This document shows, in pieces, positions 1-11,639 of a stretch of 64,000 nucleotides of DNA. Both the position numbers and the translations under genes were made by a program. The DNA lies in contig MNCI01002119.1 in assembly GCA_015680685.1 (NCBI GenBank), positions 732,569 through 796,568 on the forward strand, in the 5' to 3' direction. Below the pieces are notes generated by a model. It had not been told where the DNA came from, ran no database searches, and saw only the letters and a program-made list of their open reading frames with translations. Source of the DNA: Gnetum montanum (Eukaryota > Streptophyta > Gnetopsida > Gnetales > Gnetaceae). Each line of letters begins with the position of its first letter. Position 1 is the stretch's first letter.

Positions 1-79
1 TTGGCTCAAAAGCTTTTCTCTTAGTAGATGGATCAGTAATAACATTTGGGTGTCTAGAAGTAGTTAATGTTTCTTTTGA

Positions 80-1330
80 TCAAAGATTATATCCATTTTC
101 CTCATTGTTATTACACTCTTCATCTGATGACATATCTTCTTCAGAACTTGATAGAGAAGAAGTATCGCTAGATCCATTGCTAGAAGATTTACTTGCATAA
201 TGAACACTAGATAACTCATTATCAGATTCAATATCAAGAAAGTTGGACATAATAAGATCACTTTCATCCTCATCTTCTACTAACTTAGTGTCTTGATGTT
301 TATGCTTTCTATTTTTCCTTTCTTCCTTGATATTAACTCTTGCCAATGCTTTTTCAAGCTTCACTATTTTGTTAGACATATCTCTCATTAATTGTCCTTT
401 TTCAGATCCTACTCTTTCATGTTCTTGCTCTATCTTAACATGAGATGGACCTGGTAAAGCTTTAAATTGAGCAAAATCTTGCATAGGAATCATAACTCTT
501 TCTTCTCTTTTTTGAATTGCAATATTTTCTTCAGGATTCAAGTTCAACTGTTTTTCTAACTGTATAGCTTCACTAAAGTAGTCATTTAGTGTAGTTAAGT
601 TTGGAGTTCTCCTTAACCAAATTGAAATGTTGGGGTTGACAGCCTTAAGGTAAGTTTCCTTAAGCATTTCTTCTGATGGCCTATATTGCCTTTGAAAGAG
701 TCCACAAATTCGTTGAAACTTAATGTTGAAATCTCTAATTGACTCTTTAACTCCTTGCTTAGCTTGTATCAGCCCACAGTATAGTTGTTGTTGATCTAAT
801 TGATTACCAAACTGGGCTAAGAAAAGATTCTTCATGTCATCCCAACTTGTAATACTATTACTTGGTAAGTTTGAATACCAAATCTGAGCCATATCCTTTA
901 GATTTGATACAAACAACCTACAAGCTTGATCTTGATGTTGAATATTTGCATGAGCTAAAGCTAACTCAAACATGTGAATATATTCTTCAGCTAAATAAGC
1001 TTTTCCAGGAATAAAAGGCTCAGGCAAATATTTGTAAACTACCTTAGGAATATCATTGTAATTTTGAAATCCTAATGGTGTAACTCCTTGCCAAGGATTT
1101 GCCATCCTATTCCTTTGAAATGTTGAACTCTTAGACTTTCTAGATCTTCTCTTACGAATTGATAAACCAGATATAATGGGTGATCTTCTTGATCTTCTAG
1201 TTTTCACTCCACTACTTGTTCCCAATTCAGAAACTTTCTTTTGTTCTTCTTCTGATGAAGAATCAGTCTTAGAATCTAGAATATCTTTTGAAACTTTGAA
1301 ACTTTCCAAACTATGAAATTTCTTGGTCAT
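80..1330 (-). CDS. Retrotransposon gag polyprotein, element F (416 codons)
   Basis: Capsid-type gag of a Ty3/gypsy-like LTR element. The first ~75 residues are basic and Ser-rich, with RRSRRS and RKRRSRKSK runs. Residues ~100-260 look like the plant Retrotrans_gag domain: an aromatic-rich helical stretch with AQIWYSNLP, SWDDMKNLFLAQF and KQGVKESIRDFNIKFQRIC, matching the family pattern W-Y-x-L, W-x-x-(F/L)-x-x-x-F and S-(I/V)-x-x-(F/Y). The C-terminus is acidic and Ser-rich and no zinc knuckle is seen. The same frame continues beyond the TGA that ends this ORF, toward position 1, so the stop may be a mutation and the element continues off the left edge. The start lies about 95 bases inside the primer binding site, normal for a gag leader. 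Sure of gag; lineage within Ty3/gypsy unclear. Confidence 0.8.
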   Translation of the reverse strand: MTKKFHSLESFKVSKDILDSKTDSSSEEEQKKVSELGTSSGVKTRRSRRSPIISGLSIRKRRSRKSKSSTFQRNRMANPWQGVTPLGFQNYNDIPKVVYKYLPEPFIPGKAYLAEEYIHMFELALAHANIQHQDQACRLFVSNLKDMAQIWYSNLPSNSITSWDDMKNLFLAQFGNQLDQQQLYCGLIQAKQGVKESIRDFNIKFQRICGLFQRQYRPSEEMLKETYLKAVNPNISIWLRRTPNLTTLNDYFSEAIQLEKQLNLNPEENIAIQKREERVMIPMQDFAQFKALPGPSHVKIEQEHERVGSEKGQLMRDMSNKIVKLEKALARVNIKEERKNRKHKHQDTKLVEDEDESDLIMSNFLDIESDNELSSVHYASKSSSNGSSDTSSLSSSEEDMSSDEECNNNEENGYNL

Positions 1331-1423
1331 GAACTGAAAATAGTATCTAATTCTTAAGCCTTACAAATAATTGTTGATGTACTAAAAGTATAAGGCTTAT
1401 GAACCTAGAGGCTTAATTTTCAG

Positions 1424-1440
1424 CCCTCCTTCTAGCGCCA
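1424..1440 (-). promoter_or_regulatory. Putative primer binding site, element F
   Basis: On the - strand this reads TGGCGCTAGAAGGAGGG. It starts with the TGG expected of a tRNA 3' CCA complement and lies between the LTR end and gag. I cannot assign the tRNA with certainty. It differs from the TGGCGCCGTTGCCGGGGA type of elements A-E, so F is a separate lineage. Confidence 0.55.
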
Positions 1441-1447
1441 AAAGAAC

Positions 1448-2810
1448 TGTTGGCGACCGTTTGGGACGCGACCGCCAACGAGTGTCCTCGAACAGGATTT
1501 AGGTGCCTGCTGGTCTCTGGCAACACCAAGGCCCAGATACCTCCAAATAAACTCAGTAGTTAATGTGAGTATGTGTGTGTGCTGTTGCGGCGTGCGGTTG
1601 TGAGAAATGTAACGATTGCGTTGTGTGTAAACTACAAATGACTTACTTTAAAGAGATTCAGCCAACTTTGCCAAGTACTGTGAGTTCTTGAAAATTTCCT
1701 ATTTTGTTCAACTGCCTAGTCTACGCGGTCCTTATAATACCTACTTGTAACAAATAAAATTTTGCAAAAACATTTGAGCACAACTCCGCAATCTACTCCT
1801 AATTTTCCCCAGAGAAAGAGATAGTTCCACAAGAAAACTAGAAATAGAGCAAGATTCGATGGAAATAAGCAGAAAAGAAAAGAAAGCAGATTTGTGTAGA
1901 CCTCAAATATTTAAACAAGGTAAAATGACACGAGTAAACACTTCGCAATAAAGCTATCCCAAATTCAATATCTACGAATTGTTCAAACTTCCAAGGCTCA
2001 AACAAGCAATATCTTCAAGACAATCCTATTATGCTACCAAAAATTGCTGCGTAAACTACCACGTACGAGACTCCATTTTGACTAGATAATAGATGTCAAC
2101 GATTGCATTCAAATAGAACCTTTAAAAGACTTGACAATTTCTGATTGAAATACCATGGGAATTCACTTTAAAGATAAAAAGAAGCTATTCTGGTCCCATC
2201 AAAATACCAAAGATTTTCTGAACCCTCTCGACTACTGAATTGTTCAACGGCGTGACTACAAACAGAGGCTCTCTTACAACAATCCCAATAGCAGTTCCCA
2301 CACGTTGCACAATAACAAAATTTACTACTAAAATGCTCTTAAGGCTTTTAAACACAAGCGCTTCTATGGCAAAATTTTAATAGAAATTTCTATCGGGCAA
2401 CAAGAACAGTAAGAGCAATCTAAAAATCCCAAAATTACTTGCCAAGGATGATACTATCTAAACCACTAGCTAAAAAATTTAAACAAAACAAAAAATAAAA
2501 TACATAACTCACAGGACCATGACAAAGAGGCTGAAATCTTTACTCTAGCAAGCCATCTTGCAAGCAATCGTTCAAAATTTCTTCTTTACAAATGCTCTTC
2601 TCAAGACCTCAAGTATGTCTTCGAGTGAGAGCCCAAGTGTGATCCCAATGTCTTCTCAAAAGTGTGATGTATGAGACCTCCCAAAAGTCCTAAAAAAATG
2701 AGATTCTAATTGAGATTTTTTGTGATGATCATGATGATGATGATCCCTCCTCCTTGACCCCTGAAGCCTTTTTATAGGGTTCAAAGGTAGGTAGGGAAGT
2801 TACCTACCTT
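1448..2810 (-). repeat. 5' LTR of element F (outer boundary uncertain)
   Basis: The inner edge reads TGTTGGCGACC on the + strand, that is ...CAACA on the element strand, seven bases from the primer site. A - strand TATA box (CTATAAAAAGG) lies at about 2768-2778, consistent with a U3 further right. I did not find the outer terminus or a target duplication; sequence character changes near 2810. The region holds no long ORF. Confidence 0.5.
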
Positions 2811-2813
2811 TGA

Positions 2814-3179
2814 TCATGACTGATATCGTGGAAGACGTAATTTGCAGTTAATCGAGTTGCCCAATGGCTTCTCCTGTACGTAGCCCTTCTCCGCAGCTTG
2901 TGCTCTGCTCCACCGAACTCGTCTCGCCCACTGAACCCCCAAGAATACGATGGCAGTTGGAACCGCTTCCATGCACAGCTCAGCAACAGTTGCTATTTCT
3001 CCCATATCGATGGTGAAATGGCTTGGAACTGTAAACACTCGGTGATGGTGTCCTGCTCCTATACGTGGGCAGCGTTCAAGTCCAGCGCGTAAACTGCCAA
3101 CGGCATGAGTGCGTCCACGATTATCACTTGTTTTGGCAAAGAAAACAGACACCTTCCATGTCTTGGAAGTGCTCAGCAT
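2814..3179 (-). other. Coding-like GC-richer block, unidentified
   Basis: A 121-codon - strand frame in a patch visibly richer in G+C than the DNA on both sides. The predicted peptide has a basic N-terminus, a GEIATVAELCMEAVPTAIVF hydrophobic stretch and a basic C-terminal part. I do not recognise it. It may be the outer U3 of the element F LTR, a captured gene fragment, or chance. Directly to its right the sequence turns into T-rich, intron-like DNA. Confidence 0.25.
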
Positions 3180-3869
3180 CTGTGTTTTTGTTTTTTTGTT
3201 TTTGCTGATAACTATCCAGAATCGCAGGCATAGGTGCAGGCATGGTAACCACCTGCGTTTTGCCCTGTTTCATTCATTTTACTGTAACCTCTAGCCAAGG
3301 AATTAGGCTCACTGTGTAAACAAAAAAAAGAAACCCTACACGGCAAGTATTTGACAAAATTCCGAAGAAGAATATGAAGTTATTCCTGGCGGTTCTTGGA
3401 AAAATTTTATCAGCAAGCATCACTTATTTTGGTTGTTGTATTGATACGAACCACCGCGTTTCTTTTGAGAGTAAGTGTACCATTTTTTAGCTTCAAAAAT
3501 GATTTTCCAATGCCTGGACATCACAAGATGTGCCCCTATCTCTGAAAGCATTCAGTATAGTACACTGTTTCTTCTTACCACAGAATCCAATTTTCTCTGT
3601 TCATTGGCTTTAATGTGAATCTGTAAAAGCAGGACCGACACCATTCTTGGTTAATGTTTCTCATCGATATGTTTGTATGGTCAGGCCATGTAAATCTCAT
3701 GTCCGCCACCGCTGCTGAACCAGTCTGAGTTTGGTTGAATGTAATATGCCGAAATATCACATTCTTTACCCAATGTAAGGTTTAAAATAAAATATGTGTT
3801 TTATCACCGTAAAACTCATCCGAATTTTTACACCTATTTCATTTTATTTTTATTCTCTTTCCTTCTATT
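3180..3869. other. Spacer, nothing recognised
   Basis: AT-rich sequence between the coding-like block and truncated element E. Short open frames are present, but none shows a known domain or codon pattern. Confidence 0.4.
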
Positions 3870-4269
3870 TAAATAGACTGAAACTCCTGCTCCATGTAAT
3901 GGCTTGAAATGTGCCAACAGTTAGAATGGAGGATACCCCCCATAGCTAAATGGTTGAGCATGTCTAGAATTAATAAATGGAAGGTTAGGATCCTTGCATG
4001 TTGGAAATATTGGGACCTGGTCATACTTACCCCATTGGGGTTCACACACTTGATTAGAGTTGACATAGTGGGACTAGTTATAAGATGTGGTTAATTTATA
4101 AGGAGTTGACCCACTATGGTACTTGCGACCGTAATATGGTATGCAAGGATCAACATGTCTTCCCATGTGGCAATATTCATTGGGCTCCATGGTTGTTGGA
4201 GTGTTGATTGATGGCCCAGATAAAGTAACAGGAGGCATTGAGTTTGAGAAGGCAGATGCATCACAGCGT

Positions 4270-5922
4270 TGAACTTGTGCTAAGTTGGAGGATGCAGTGA
4301 TTTTGGAACTATGCTATCTCTTTCTACGGTCTTATCTAAGGAAAGGATGCTTTCGATGTTGTGGAGGGTTCCGACTACTATTGAAAATAGTAGCACAAGT
4401 AACGTTCATGGGTTGGTGTTGTGGTGCAAAGCCTTCTGGCACAACTGGTGGCGATGTAGAAGAGGATGAAGTATGAGAATATTGAGGTTGAGGAGAAGTG
4501 TAAGGCACATGAGGTGGTGATCTTGTTGGAGAGGACATGGGTGGATAGTACTCAGGAGAATGATAACAATGAGGTGAGGTAGAGGATGCTGATCTCGTTG
4601 GAGAAATAGGGTGTTGAACATAATAAGCATTTGACGTTGGGACATATGAAGGGTATGGTCTAATTGGCGGTGGCCTCCCCCACGAATGAGGTTTTTGCCA
4701 CTGTGGTTGGACACAGTATTTTTGTACGAACTCTAGATGTAACATTTCTTCCCAATGCTCATGTAAATGTGATAAGATTGGGCATTGACCTTTGGGGTGA
4801 TCATACAGGCAAATATTACATTGATATGTATGATTGGCAGTTGAGTTCTTATCTTTATTCTCTTCAACCCTTCTTTCTGATTATCTAGTGGTGTTCTATC
4901 CTATTTCTTGGTTCATCATGGTTCTTCCTCTAATAATGTTGGCATATTCTCCACATCTTTCATGTACATAGTCCATCATCTTATTGATCCTTGCCTCAAT
5001 TTCACCTAGTGATTGTAGGATTGGCAATGATGATTCCACCTCCTTGAAGTGAGTTGATTTCTCCTCTTCATGATCATGGACCCTTGTTAAGTTGAGATTT
5101 TGGTCCTATTGAGAACTTTCAACATTCTCCCATTTAGTTATTTCTCCTTCTCCTTTTGCTTCCTACTTAATAAGCTCTTGGAATTGATTGGTTCGTAGCT
5201 CATATAGTTGACCTCGGGTGTACATCCCTAGGATCTCCCTTGTTTCATTATGAAGCCCATATATGATATGGTACATTAGCCTTTCCTCGGAGAACCCATG
5301 GCCTGGGTAGTTGTTTAACAGTGCATAATATCTTTCTAAGGCCATGTCCAAGGGTTCATGTTATGCTTGTTTCCATTCTTGGATTTGTCTCTTCAAGGCT
5401 AAGACTCTTGCATAGGTTTGAAATCTTTCAGTGAAGAGTTCTACCATTGTCAACCAACGTCGAATTGATTTTGATTTTAATAACCTATACCATACTTTTT
5501 CTTGGCCAACGAGTGTTAGAGCAAAGAGCTTATGTTTTTGCCATCCATTATCAATGTCATTCCATGCATAGGAATCATGGAAGGCTTGTAGATGATGTTG
5601 GGGATCTAAATCATAGCCTCCTAAAAACTTAGGATAGTTTTAAGTCAAGCCTGGGTAGACGACTTTCCTTAAGATGCCTGTGGGGTATTCGAATAGCCTC
5701 TTGTATTTCCGTTAAGCTTGTAGTGGCCAGTAGGGGTTCATTGTCACTAGGTATGTTATGCAGTTGTGAGTTGGGATGATGTTGTTTACGTTGATGCTCA
5801 TAAGAGACCCTTACATCAAATTGGGTACTCCAAACTTCATCTTCATTATCATATAATTTGTTGGTTCTCCAATGAGTTTCTCTACTAGTTGTTGCATTGT
5901 CATAGTCTTGTGAGAGAGACAT
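4270..5922 (-). pseudogene. Decayed gag of element E
   Basis: Three pieces in order give a broken gag. 5922-5629 is the N-terminal part, ending in IPHRHLKESRLPRLDLK, which matches the IPTRHLKDSRIKRLDMNN stretch of B and C. 5351-5163 holds ALERYYALLNNYPGHGF, the counterpart of ARYYTLLHRCPGHGY in the other elements. 4745-4332 is the Pro/Tyr/Ser-rich linker (YYVQHPISPTRSASS), matching YYVQQPISPSDSM. Stops and a frame change separate the pieces. The ATG at 5922 lies about 120 bases from the primer site, as in the relatives. Confidence 0.75.
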
Positions 5923-6040
5923 TGTTGTGAACCGTGTGTGACTTAATTGAATTTAATTTAATTTCTTTTCTAAAGGATATATCATTAATACTTGTTACAA
6001 CGATCTTGTATGATATAACTAATCTAGATAACTAGCACCA

Positions 6041-6058
6041 TCCCCGGCAACGGCGCCA
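6041..6058 (-). promoter_or_regulatory. Primer binding site, element E (tRNA-Asp type)
   Basis: The - strand reads TGGCGCCGTTGCCGGGGA directly inside the LTR end. This is the primer site known from Athila-type plant Ty3/gypsy elements, complementary to the 3' end of tRNA-Asp. Confidence 0.85.
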
Positions 6059-6059
6059 A

Positions 6060-6981
6060 TGATGAGTGGCGAGGTACCCCTACACTCAACCATACGAATA
6101 TAAGAATTCACACACGATCCGGTAGAGCTCCGCAGATGGGCTAGTTGTGGTATCTAGATAGTTACACGTTGATCACATTTCACTGTCTTTCCACCTAGAC
6201 TAGTATTTTCTTTTTCACGTATGTTTTAGTCCAAAGTGAGGCGTATGATGTGATCCTAAACTAGTGATACTCTTATAGACAATGGAAAATAATCTTGATT
6301 AAACTAATAAGCAATAGGAAATGAAGTCTAAGCTAGCCTAAGTGTGATGAGCATCCATTCCTTAATCATCCGTACACATGTTGGACCTCGTGCACAACTA
6401 CTATTAGGATTACCAAGCATAGATCCTAGGTACACTACTGGGTTACCAAGTAGTCACACTTAAATGCTCGCGATTAAGTCGTACTCATTCTGCAGTTAAC
6501 AACAAGAATAGTAAATGATGGTAAATAAATATTAACTAAAAAATAAATAACAATAATAATTAAATAATTAAAACTAAGTGAATGCTACAATGATGAAGTA
6601 CTCTTGATCTTTATTGCCGATCATGTGCATGTCCAAGTACATCACACTCAAATAAAGGTTCCATACAATTACAAGCATCACGCTACAGGCATGCACTTGG
6701 GAAAATAGTCTAATTCCTATGGAAACAAACTGCAAGAGCTTCCCTACAATTAACCCAAAAAGATGCCAAAGTGTGACAGGTGCATGCTTATTTATAGCTC
6801 GGAACAGACTCTGCGTAAACAGGGTCGCATTGACGCATGGACAGATGCGTCGACGGGGCCTCATCAACGTGGCCCAGTTGATGTAGCTCCGATATTGGGG
6901 GTTCGATAATAGGGGTCTAATATTGGGACTTATTAGATAACAAGGCTCCAATATCAGCACTTGGAAAACCACAATTCATCA
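6060..6981 (-). repeat. 5' LTR of element E
   Basis: Written on the + strand it runs from TGATGAGTGGCGAGG to ATTCATCA, 922 bases. A - strand TATAAATA lies at 6789-6796. Beyond it, in U3, there are repeated GATATTGGG/AATATTGGG words and GCGTCGAC, i.e. a short-word array just upstream of the TATA box, the same layout as in A-D but with different words. Confidence 0.8.
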
Positions 6982-7379
6982 GAAAGGTTTAAGTGTAGTA
7001 AGCATATTTTTGGGTTTACTATTGACTCACTCCTAGCTACCTATATGGGGCAAGCTCTATTTTGCAGATAAAAATCAACTAATAGTTGGGAGGGACAATT
7101 AGGAAATATGTAGAAGAAGTTGGCTTCTTAGAAAGGTATGTTTCTATTTTTCGCAGCTAAGCTAACTTTGGCTAAATTTGTTCTCTCAAGCATTCCCATT
7201 TATAGTGCACTAGTTTTCAATCCCCTAGCCCAATTTATGCCATAAGTCAATCAAATTGTGAAGAATTTTCATTAACTTGGTGGGGAGGAGTGTCACCAAT
7301 ATTATTTGATTACTTAGGACTAGGTAGCTATTCTAGTCCATTTTGGTGGTTGTGGGCTTTAGGATTTCGAGAGGTAGGC
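6982..7379. other. Spacer between elements E and A
   Basis: About 400 bases with no gene. The last five bases, TAGGC (7375-7379), are the left copy of the element A target duplication. Nothing else recognised. Confidence 0.5.
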
Positions 7380-8292
7380 TTATGAAGTGTCATTAAGTCA
7401 TGCGTTGACTAGGCTGCATATACGAGGCCACGTATACGTGGCCGCATCGATGCAGGCCCGTCGACATAGCCTTCCTACGTCAACGTGGCCCTGTTTACGC
7501 AGCTGTCTTTTTCGGCCTATAAATAAGAGGGCCTTATGCCTCATTTAGGCATCTTTCAGTTAGTTGTAGCGAAGCTCTTGCAATTTTTTCCTGCAAGAGA
7601 TAGAATAGTTTCCAAGTGGCCGCAGCAGGTGTAAGAAAAGTGATCGACTCTTTATTCGAACGTTGATGTATCTGAGTCCATTGGTGTGACAGCAATAAAG
7701 ATGAACTATTCAAGCATTCCTTGCAACATTTGGACTTAGTTATTTTATGCATTTAATAGTTTAATATGTTTATGCTTTATTAGTTACTTATTAATTACTT
7801 AAGTTTTTGTTATTATAATTTCAATCGCTATTGTTCATTCGTAGCTTGTTAAGGTCATAAGTACGACCATCTTGAACGTAAATCAACACTTGGTAAGCCC
7901 AGTGACGCTTAACGTCTGGTAACCCAGAAGTGTTAAGAGATGCTTAGAACGCGCTCGGAAGATGGGATCAGATACTTATGGTAGGAATAGTTAGAGTATA
8001 AGCTAGGATAATTATAGATTAGATAATAGTTTATTCCTTAATCTTCATACCTTAATTAGCCACCAAAAGATATGCAAAAAGATATAAAAATCATTAGCCT
8101 TAATCTCACTTAACCATCGTAATCAGAACTTTGCAAGTGAGATTAGGAGGACAACGACCATTCTAACCCAAAGGTTTCACTGGTTAGAGTCTAGTGTATG
8201 TTAAGTGCTTACAGTCTATGGAATTCGACCAGGTTGCGTGTGAATGCCCATGATTCGTATGGTTGGATGTAGGGGTACCTAGCCACTCATCA
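7380..8292 (+). repeat. 5' LTR of element A
   Basis: Begins TTATGAAG (TGATGAAG in the 3' copy) and ends CCACTCATCA. TATAAATA lies at 7518-7525. The ~110 bases upstream hold clustered palindromic words: CGTATACG, ATCGAT, GTCGAC and ACGTGGCC. The 3' copy is clearly the same sequence with scattered substitutions, so the insertion is old. Confidence 0.92.
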
Positions 8293-8293
8293 T

Positions 8294-8311
8294 TGGCACC
8301 ATTGCTAGGGA
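8294..8311 (+). promoter_or_regulatory. Primer binding site, element A (mutated tRNA-Asp type)
   Basis: TGGCACCATTGCTAGGGA, one base after the LTR end. It differs from TGGCGCCGTTGCCGGGGA (intact in element E) at a few positions, three of them C/T or G/A changes. Confidence 0.85.
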
Positions 8312-8438
8312 CTATTAAGTCTTACATGCGTCATCTAACCTTAGTGAAATTATCATTCAAGTAGTTGGAACAGACCCAGGATAGAAATATTTATGCATGT
8401 TAGGCGGATTAAAGTTAGTAGTAAGGTACATCGATTAC

Positions 8439-10733
8439 ATGGACCATCTAACGTCCAATATGTCTGCTCACATGAGGGAGATATCCACCCCACCAGTGCC
8501 ACAAGAGTGTCAGGTGGTGTACAAGAAAACCGATGAGTACGTCCCTAATTTTACATTCATCCTACATCAGGATAAGCATCTATGATGGTAGGACATGGAG
8601 GATAATATTTTACACCCTCCAGAACGATCGGCTCCTGCGATGCTATTTCACAATCTTGGCAGATTAGGCATCCAGGACCTTGGAGTAGAGTATGTTATGG
8701 AGGACCATGACTACTGGGACTATCGTCCCACTGAGGCTCAATGAGTAAGAGATCGACAGCAGGCAAATAGATATGAACAGCTGAAGGACTTCCAGACGAT
8801 GGGGATCCCATCTTTCATGACATCCATTCAACCGAACTTCCCCAGGGGCAACAAGTCCTCCAATCCATGATTCATTCCAAGCATCTAGATGGCCAAGATT
8901 CCCAACAGGATGAAGGGTCACATAGCAAGGATGAACGGAACGATCGGGACCATCATTAGGGTAGAGGAAGAGACCCCTCTCCTTCTTTTCCATCCTCTCA
9001 CTCTCCTTCTCCTTCATCCAGCTCAGGCTCTGATCATAACCGAGGTAGGAGGAAGCAAAAGGATAGGGGCAAAAAGCTTCAGAATGATCGAAAGGAGCAA
9101 CATAAGGAGACATGCAAGCCATCATGTGATGCTTGCCAGCATGAAAGGAGGGATAGCTAGAATTGTCACAGACATCATGGCCCCCAGCAGGACTATGATT
9201 CAGATGAACCATTGTGGGCTACCTGGAGTATGCTCCAGATCTCTAAGGTAGTTCAAATCCCTAGTAGGCACATGAAGGATAGCCAGATCAAGCGTGTTGA
9301 TATGAACAACATCCCCAGATTTGAAGGGGGATACAACTATGATTTGCAGACTCACCTGCAGGCGTTCCCTGATGCTTGCACCCTGAAAAACATTAACAAT
9401 GATTGGCAGAAGCTGAAGTTGTTCTCTCGCACACTCATCAAAGAAGCTGAAAGCTGGTACCGGTCCTTGGAGCTGGAATCAATCAGAAGATGGAGTACGA
9501 TGCTTGAAATTTTCAATGACAAATATCAAACATACTCCATAGTGGCGAACCTGAGACGACAGATCTAAGGCTAGAAACAAGGGAATGATGAACCCTTGGA
9601 TGCCGCCATGAGTAGGTACTACTTGTTGTTGCATCGATGCCTTGGTCATGGTTACTCTCAGTAGGCACAGCTTCACCATATCATTGATGGGATCCATTTT
9701 GAAACGCGAGACCCTTGGCATGTACACCCAGGGGTGACTATCAGAGCTAAGGGCCCATCAATTACAATGCCTCATTGAACAGGTGGCCAAGGAGAAAGGA
9801 GAACTTAGGAAAAAAAAGAGTGCAGAATAATTTAACCAGGATCCTTCCCTCAGAAAAAGGAAAGTCCATTTTTGTGATGAGGAGGAAGAATCATTGCTGG
9901 AAGCAGCGGCAAACCGAAAGACCTTGTTGTTACAAAAGTTCACATCTAAAATTTCGACAAAGGTGGATAAGATGTGGGACTCTTTGGACGAAAGGGTCCA
10001 AAGTATGCTAAAAATCGCAGAGGAGTCCAGAGCACAAGGTAATGACTGTGATTGGTATAGGAAGAAGGAAGCTGAACATGCCCAATATAAGGGAAAGAGA
10101 AAGGTTACTGTAGAAAAGCAGGTTGTAGACTATGACATCGAGGAGGAAGATGAATGTGGCATATGCCAATATGAACATCCTAAGGGATGTTGTCCTATGG
10201 TGTCACATCTTCAAGAGTCTAGAGTGTACGCATTGAACCCTTGCTTGGCACAACGGAAAACACCTCGAAGGTTACCTTATCCACAAGGCAATTCTAGGCG
10301 GTTCCACCACCAGTAGTAAGGATACTATCCAAGTGGAGCACCACCGCAACCGTATGAATACTTCCAACAATGGCAGCATCCAAAAACATGAGGGATGCCA
10401 CCTCCAAGGCAGTAATACCCTTACAAACATCTAGATCCCTATGGGTACTATGTTCAACAACTGGTCTCTCCAAGGGACTCTTCCAGCCATGCAGCCTTTC
10501 AAAGTTATTACCACCCCCNGCAATGAAATGCTACGAGGGCTGTTCACTTACAACTGGCACCTTAGCCGAGTGGACCGGAACCCAAGCCATGAAAACATCC
10601 CTTTTTCCAGCCCAACAATTTGAACATACCCTCGCATACATCTGTGGCCACTACCTTTGAACCTACAAGCACCTCCACTACTCCACCGCCAAAGCAGCCT
10701 CCAAGCCAACAACAACAACACTCCAATGTCTAG
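8439..10733 (+). pseudogene. gag region of element A, broken
   Basis: Begins at the ATG at 8439, 128 bases after the primer site, the same spacing as in B and C. The N-terminal part contains YVPNFTFILHQDK and a PPERSAP.MLFHNLG stretch, which match YIPDYTFILH and PPDRSVPNMLFYALA in B. The capsid-like core at 9212-9720 contains IPRFEGGYNYD, EAESWYRSLELESIRRWSTM and YYLLLHRCLGHGY. A coiled, acidic segment and a DECGICQYEHPKGCCPM zinc-knuckle-like motif lie around 10150-10200. The reading frame shifts to another frame at about 9212-9720 and back, and several TAG/TGA stops interrupt it. A single N is at 10519. Non-functional. Confidence 0.85.
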
Positions 10734-11350
10734 ATGGTCATGCTCACGCATGCTGTGACTAACTGGATCAAAGCAAGTCACCTTCCCCAGAAATTGACTA
10801 ATCCAGGAAGCTCCCTCATCTATCTTCAGGTGGCAAAGAATGAGCCATGCAAAGCTCTTCTCGAATTGGGGTCAGGGGTCAATTTGATCTCTCATGATAT
10901 GTACAAGAACTGGAACCTACCCTCGCTAAAGAAGAGCAACATCCAGCTCGAGTTAGCAGACTAGTCCATCACTGTTCCCTTGGGATTGGTGGAGGACATT
11001 GTGACCACCATCTGTGGGTGGTCCTATCCTGCTGACTTCTTGGTCATCCGTGTAGAGAACTGCAAGGGGAACTTCCCAATCATCATGGGAAGGGCTTAGC
11101 TAAGCACAGTGGACGCACAACTAGGCCTCCACGACCTATCCCTTGAAATTTCAAAGGAAAATCCTTTCAGGAAGGTTGAGAAGAAACGTGTTCCATGCAT
11201 CACGTACAGTGACTCAAGGTGCAACTGCGTGCAGCAATTATGGTCTGCTAAGAGAATATCCCTCCAAGCATGTAGCCGGTGTACTGAGGAATCACCTGTT
11301 CAACAGTGCCTATACGCAGCAGCCACTAACCAAGAAGGAACCTAGTGGCT
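10734..11350 (+). pseudogene. Aspartic protease region of element A
   Basis: Retropepsin-like domain in frame with the downstream pol. The active-site loop reads ALLELGSGVNLIS where family members have a D-S/T-G type catalytic Asp, so the catalytic residue position holds Glu in this copy. Downstream motifs shared with B and C are NIQLELAD, PLGLVEDI, CGWSYPADFLVI and PIIMGRA. A TAG after LELAD and another after IIMGRA break it. It matches the same domain in the two non-autonomous elements closely. Confidence 0.8.
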
Positions 11351-11639
11351 GATAGCTAATCCTGCTAGCAGTGCATTATGCATGGAACCATTAGAGGGGC
11401 TTGTACAAGCCTACATCTACAGCAGAGATGAAATGGAGGAGATTCATCAATTGGTCTCCACTGTTGATGACCAAGATAACAAGGGGAAGCTAGAAATCCC
11501 TGAGAGCTTCAAACAATAGCCCCTTGAGTTAAAATCTTTACCAGCTCACTTAGAGTATGCATTTTTGTAAAATGGAAAGCTGGTAATCATTAATGCCATC
11601 CTTGCTCCAGAACAGAAGAAGAAGTTGTTGGATGTGGTA

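Larger units (their letters stand above)
3870..6981 (-). mobile_element. Truncated LTR retrotransposon E (5' LTR plus gag)
   Basis: On the - strand the order is 5' LTR (6981-6060), primer site (6058-6041), gag (5922 to about 4330) and a short gag-downstream tail fading out near 3870. No protease, RT, integrase or 3' LTR follows, so the element is truncated at its 3' side. LTR ends and primer site place it in the same group as A-D. No target duplication could be paired because the 3' end is missing. Confidence 0.75.

Noticed and set aside
8664-9212. 182-codon - strand ORF in element A
   Set aside because: It is the shadow of the gag region on the opposite strand; no domain and no counterpart in B or C.
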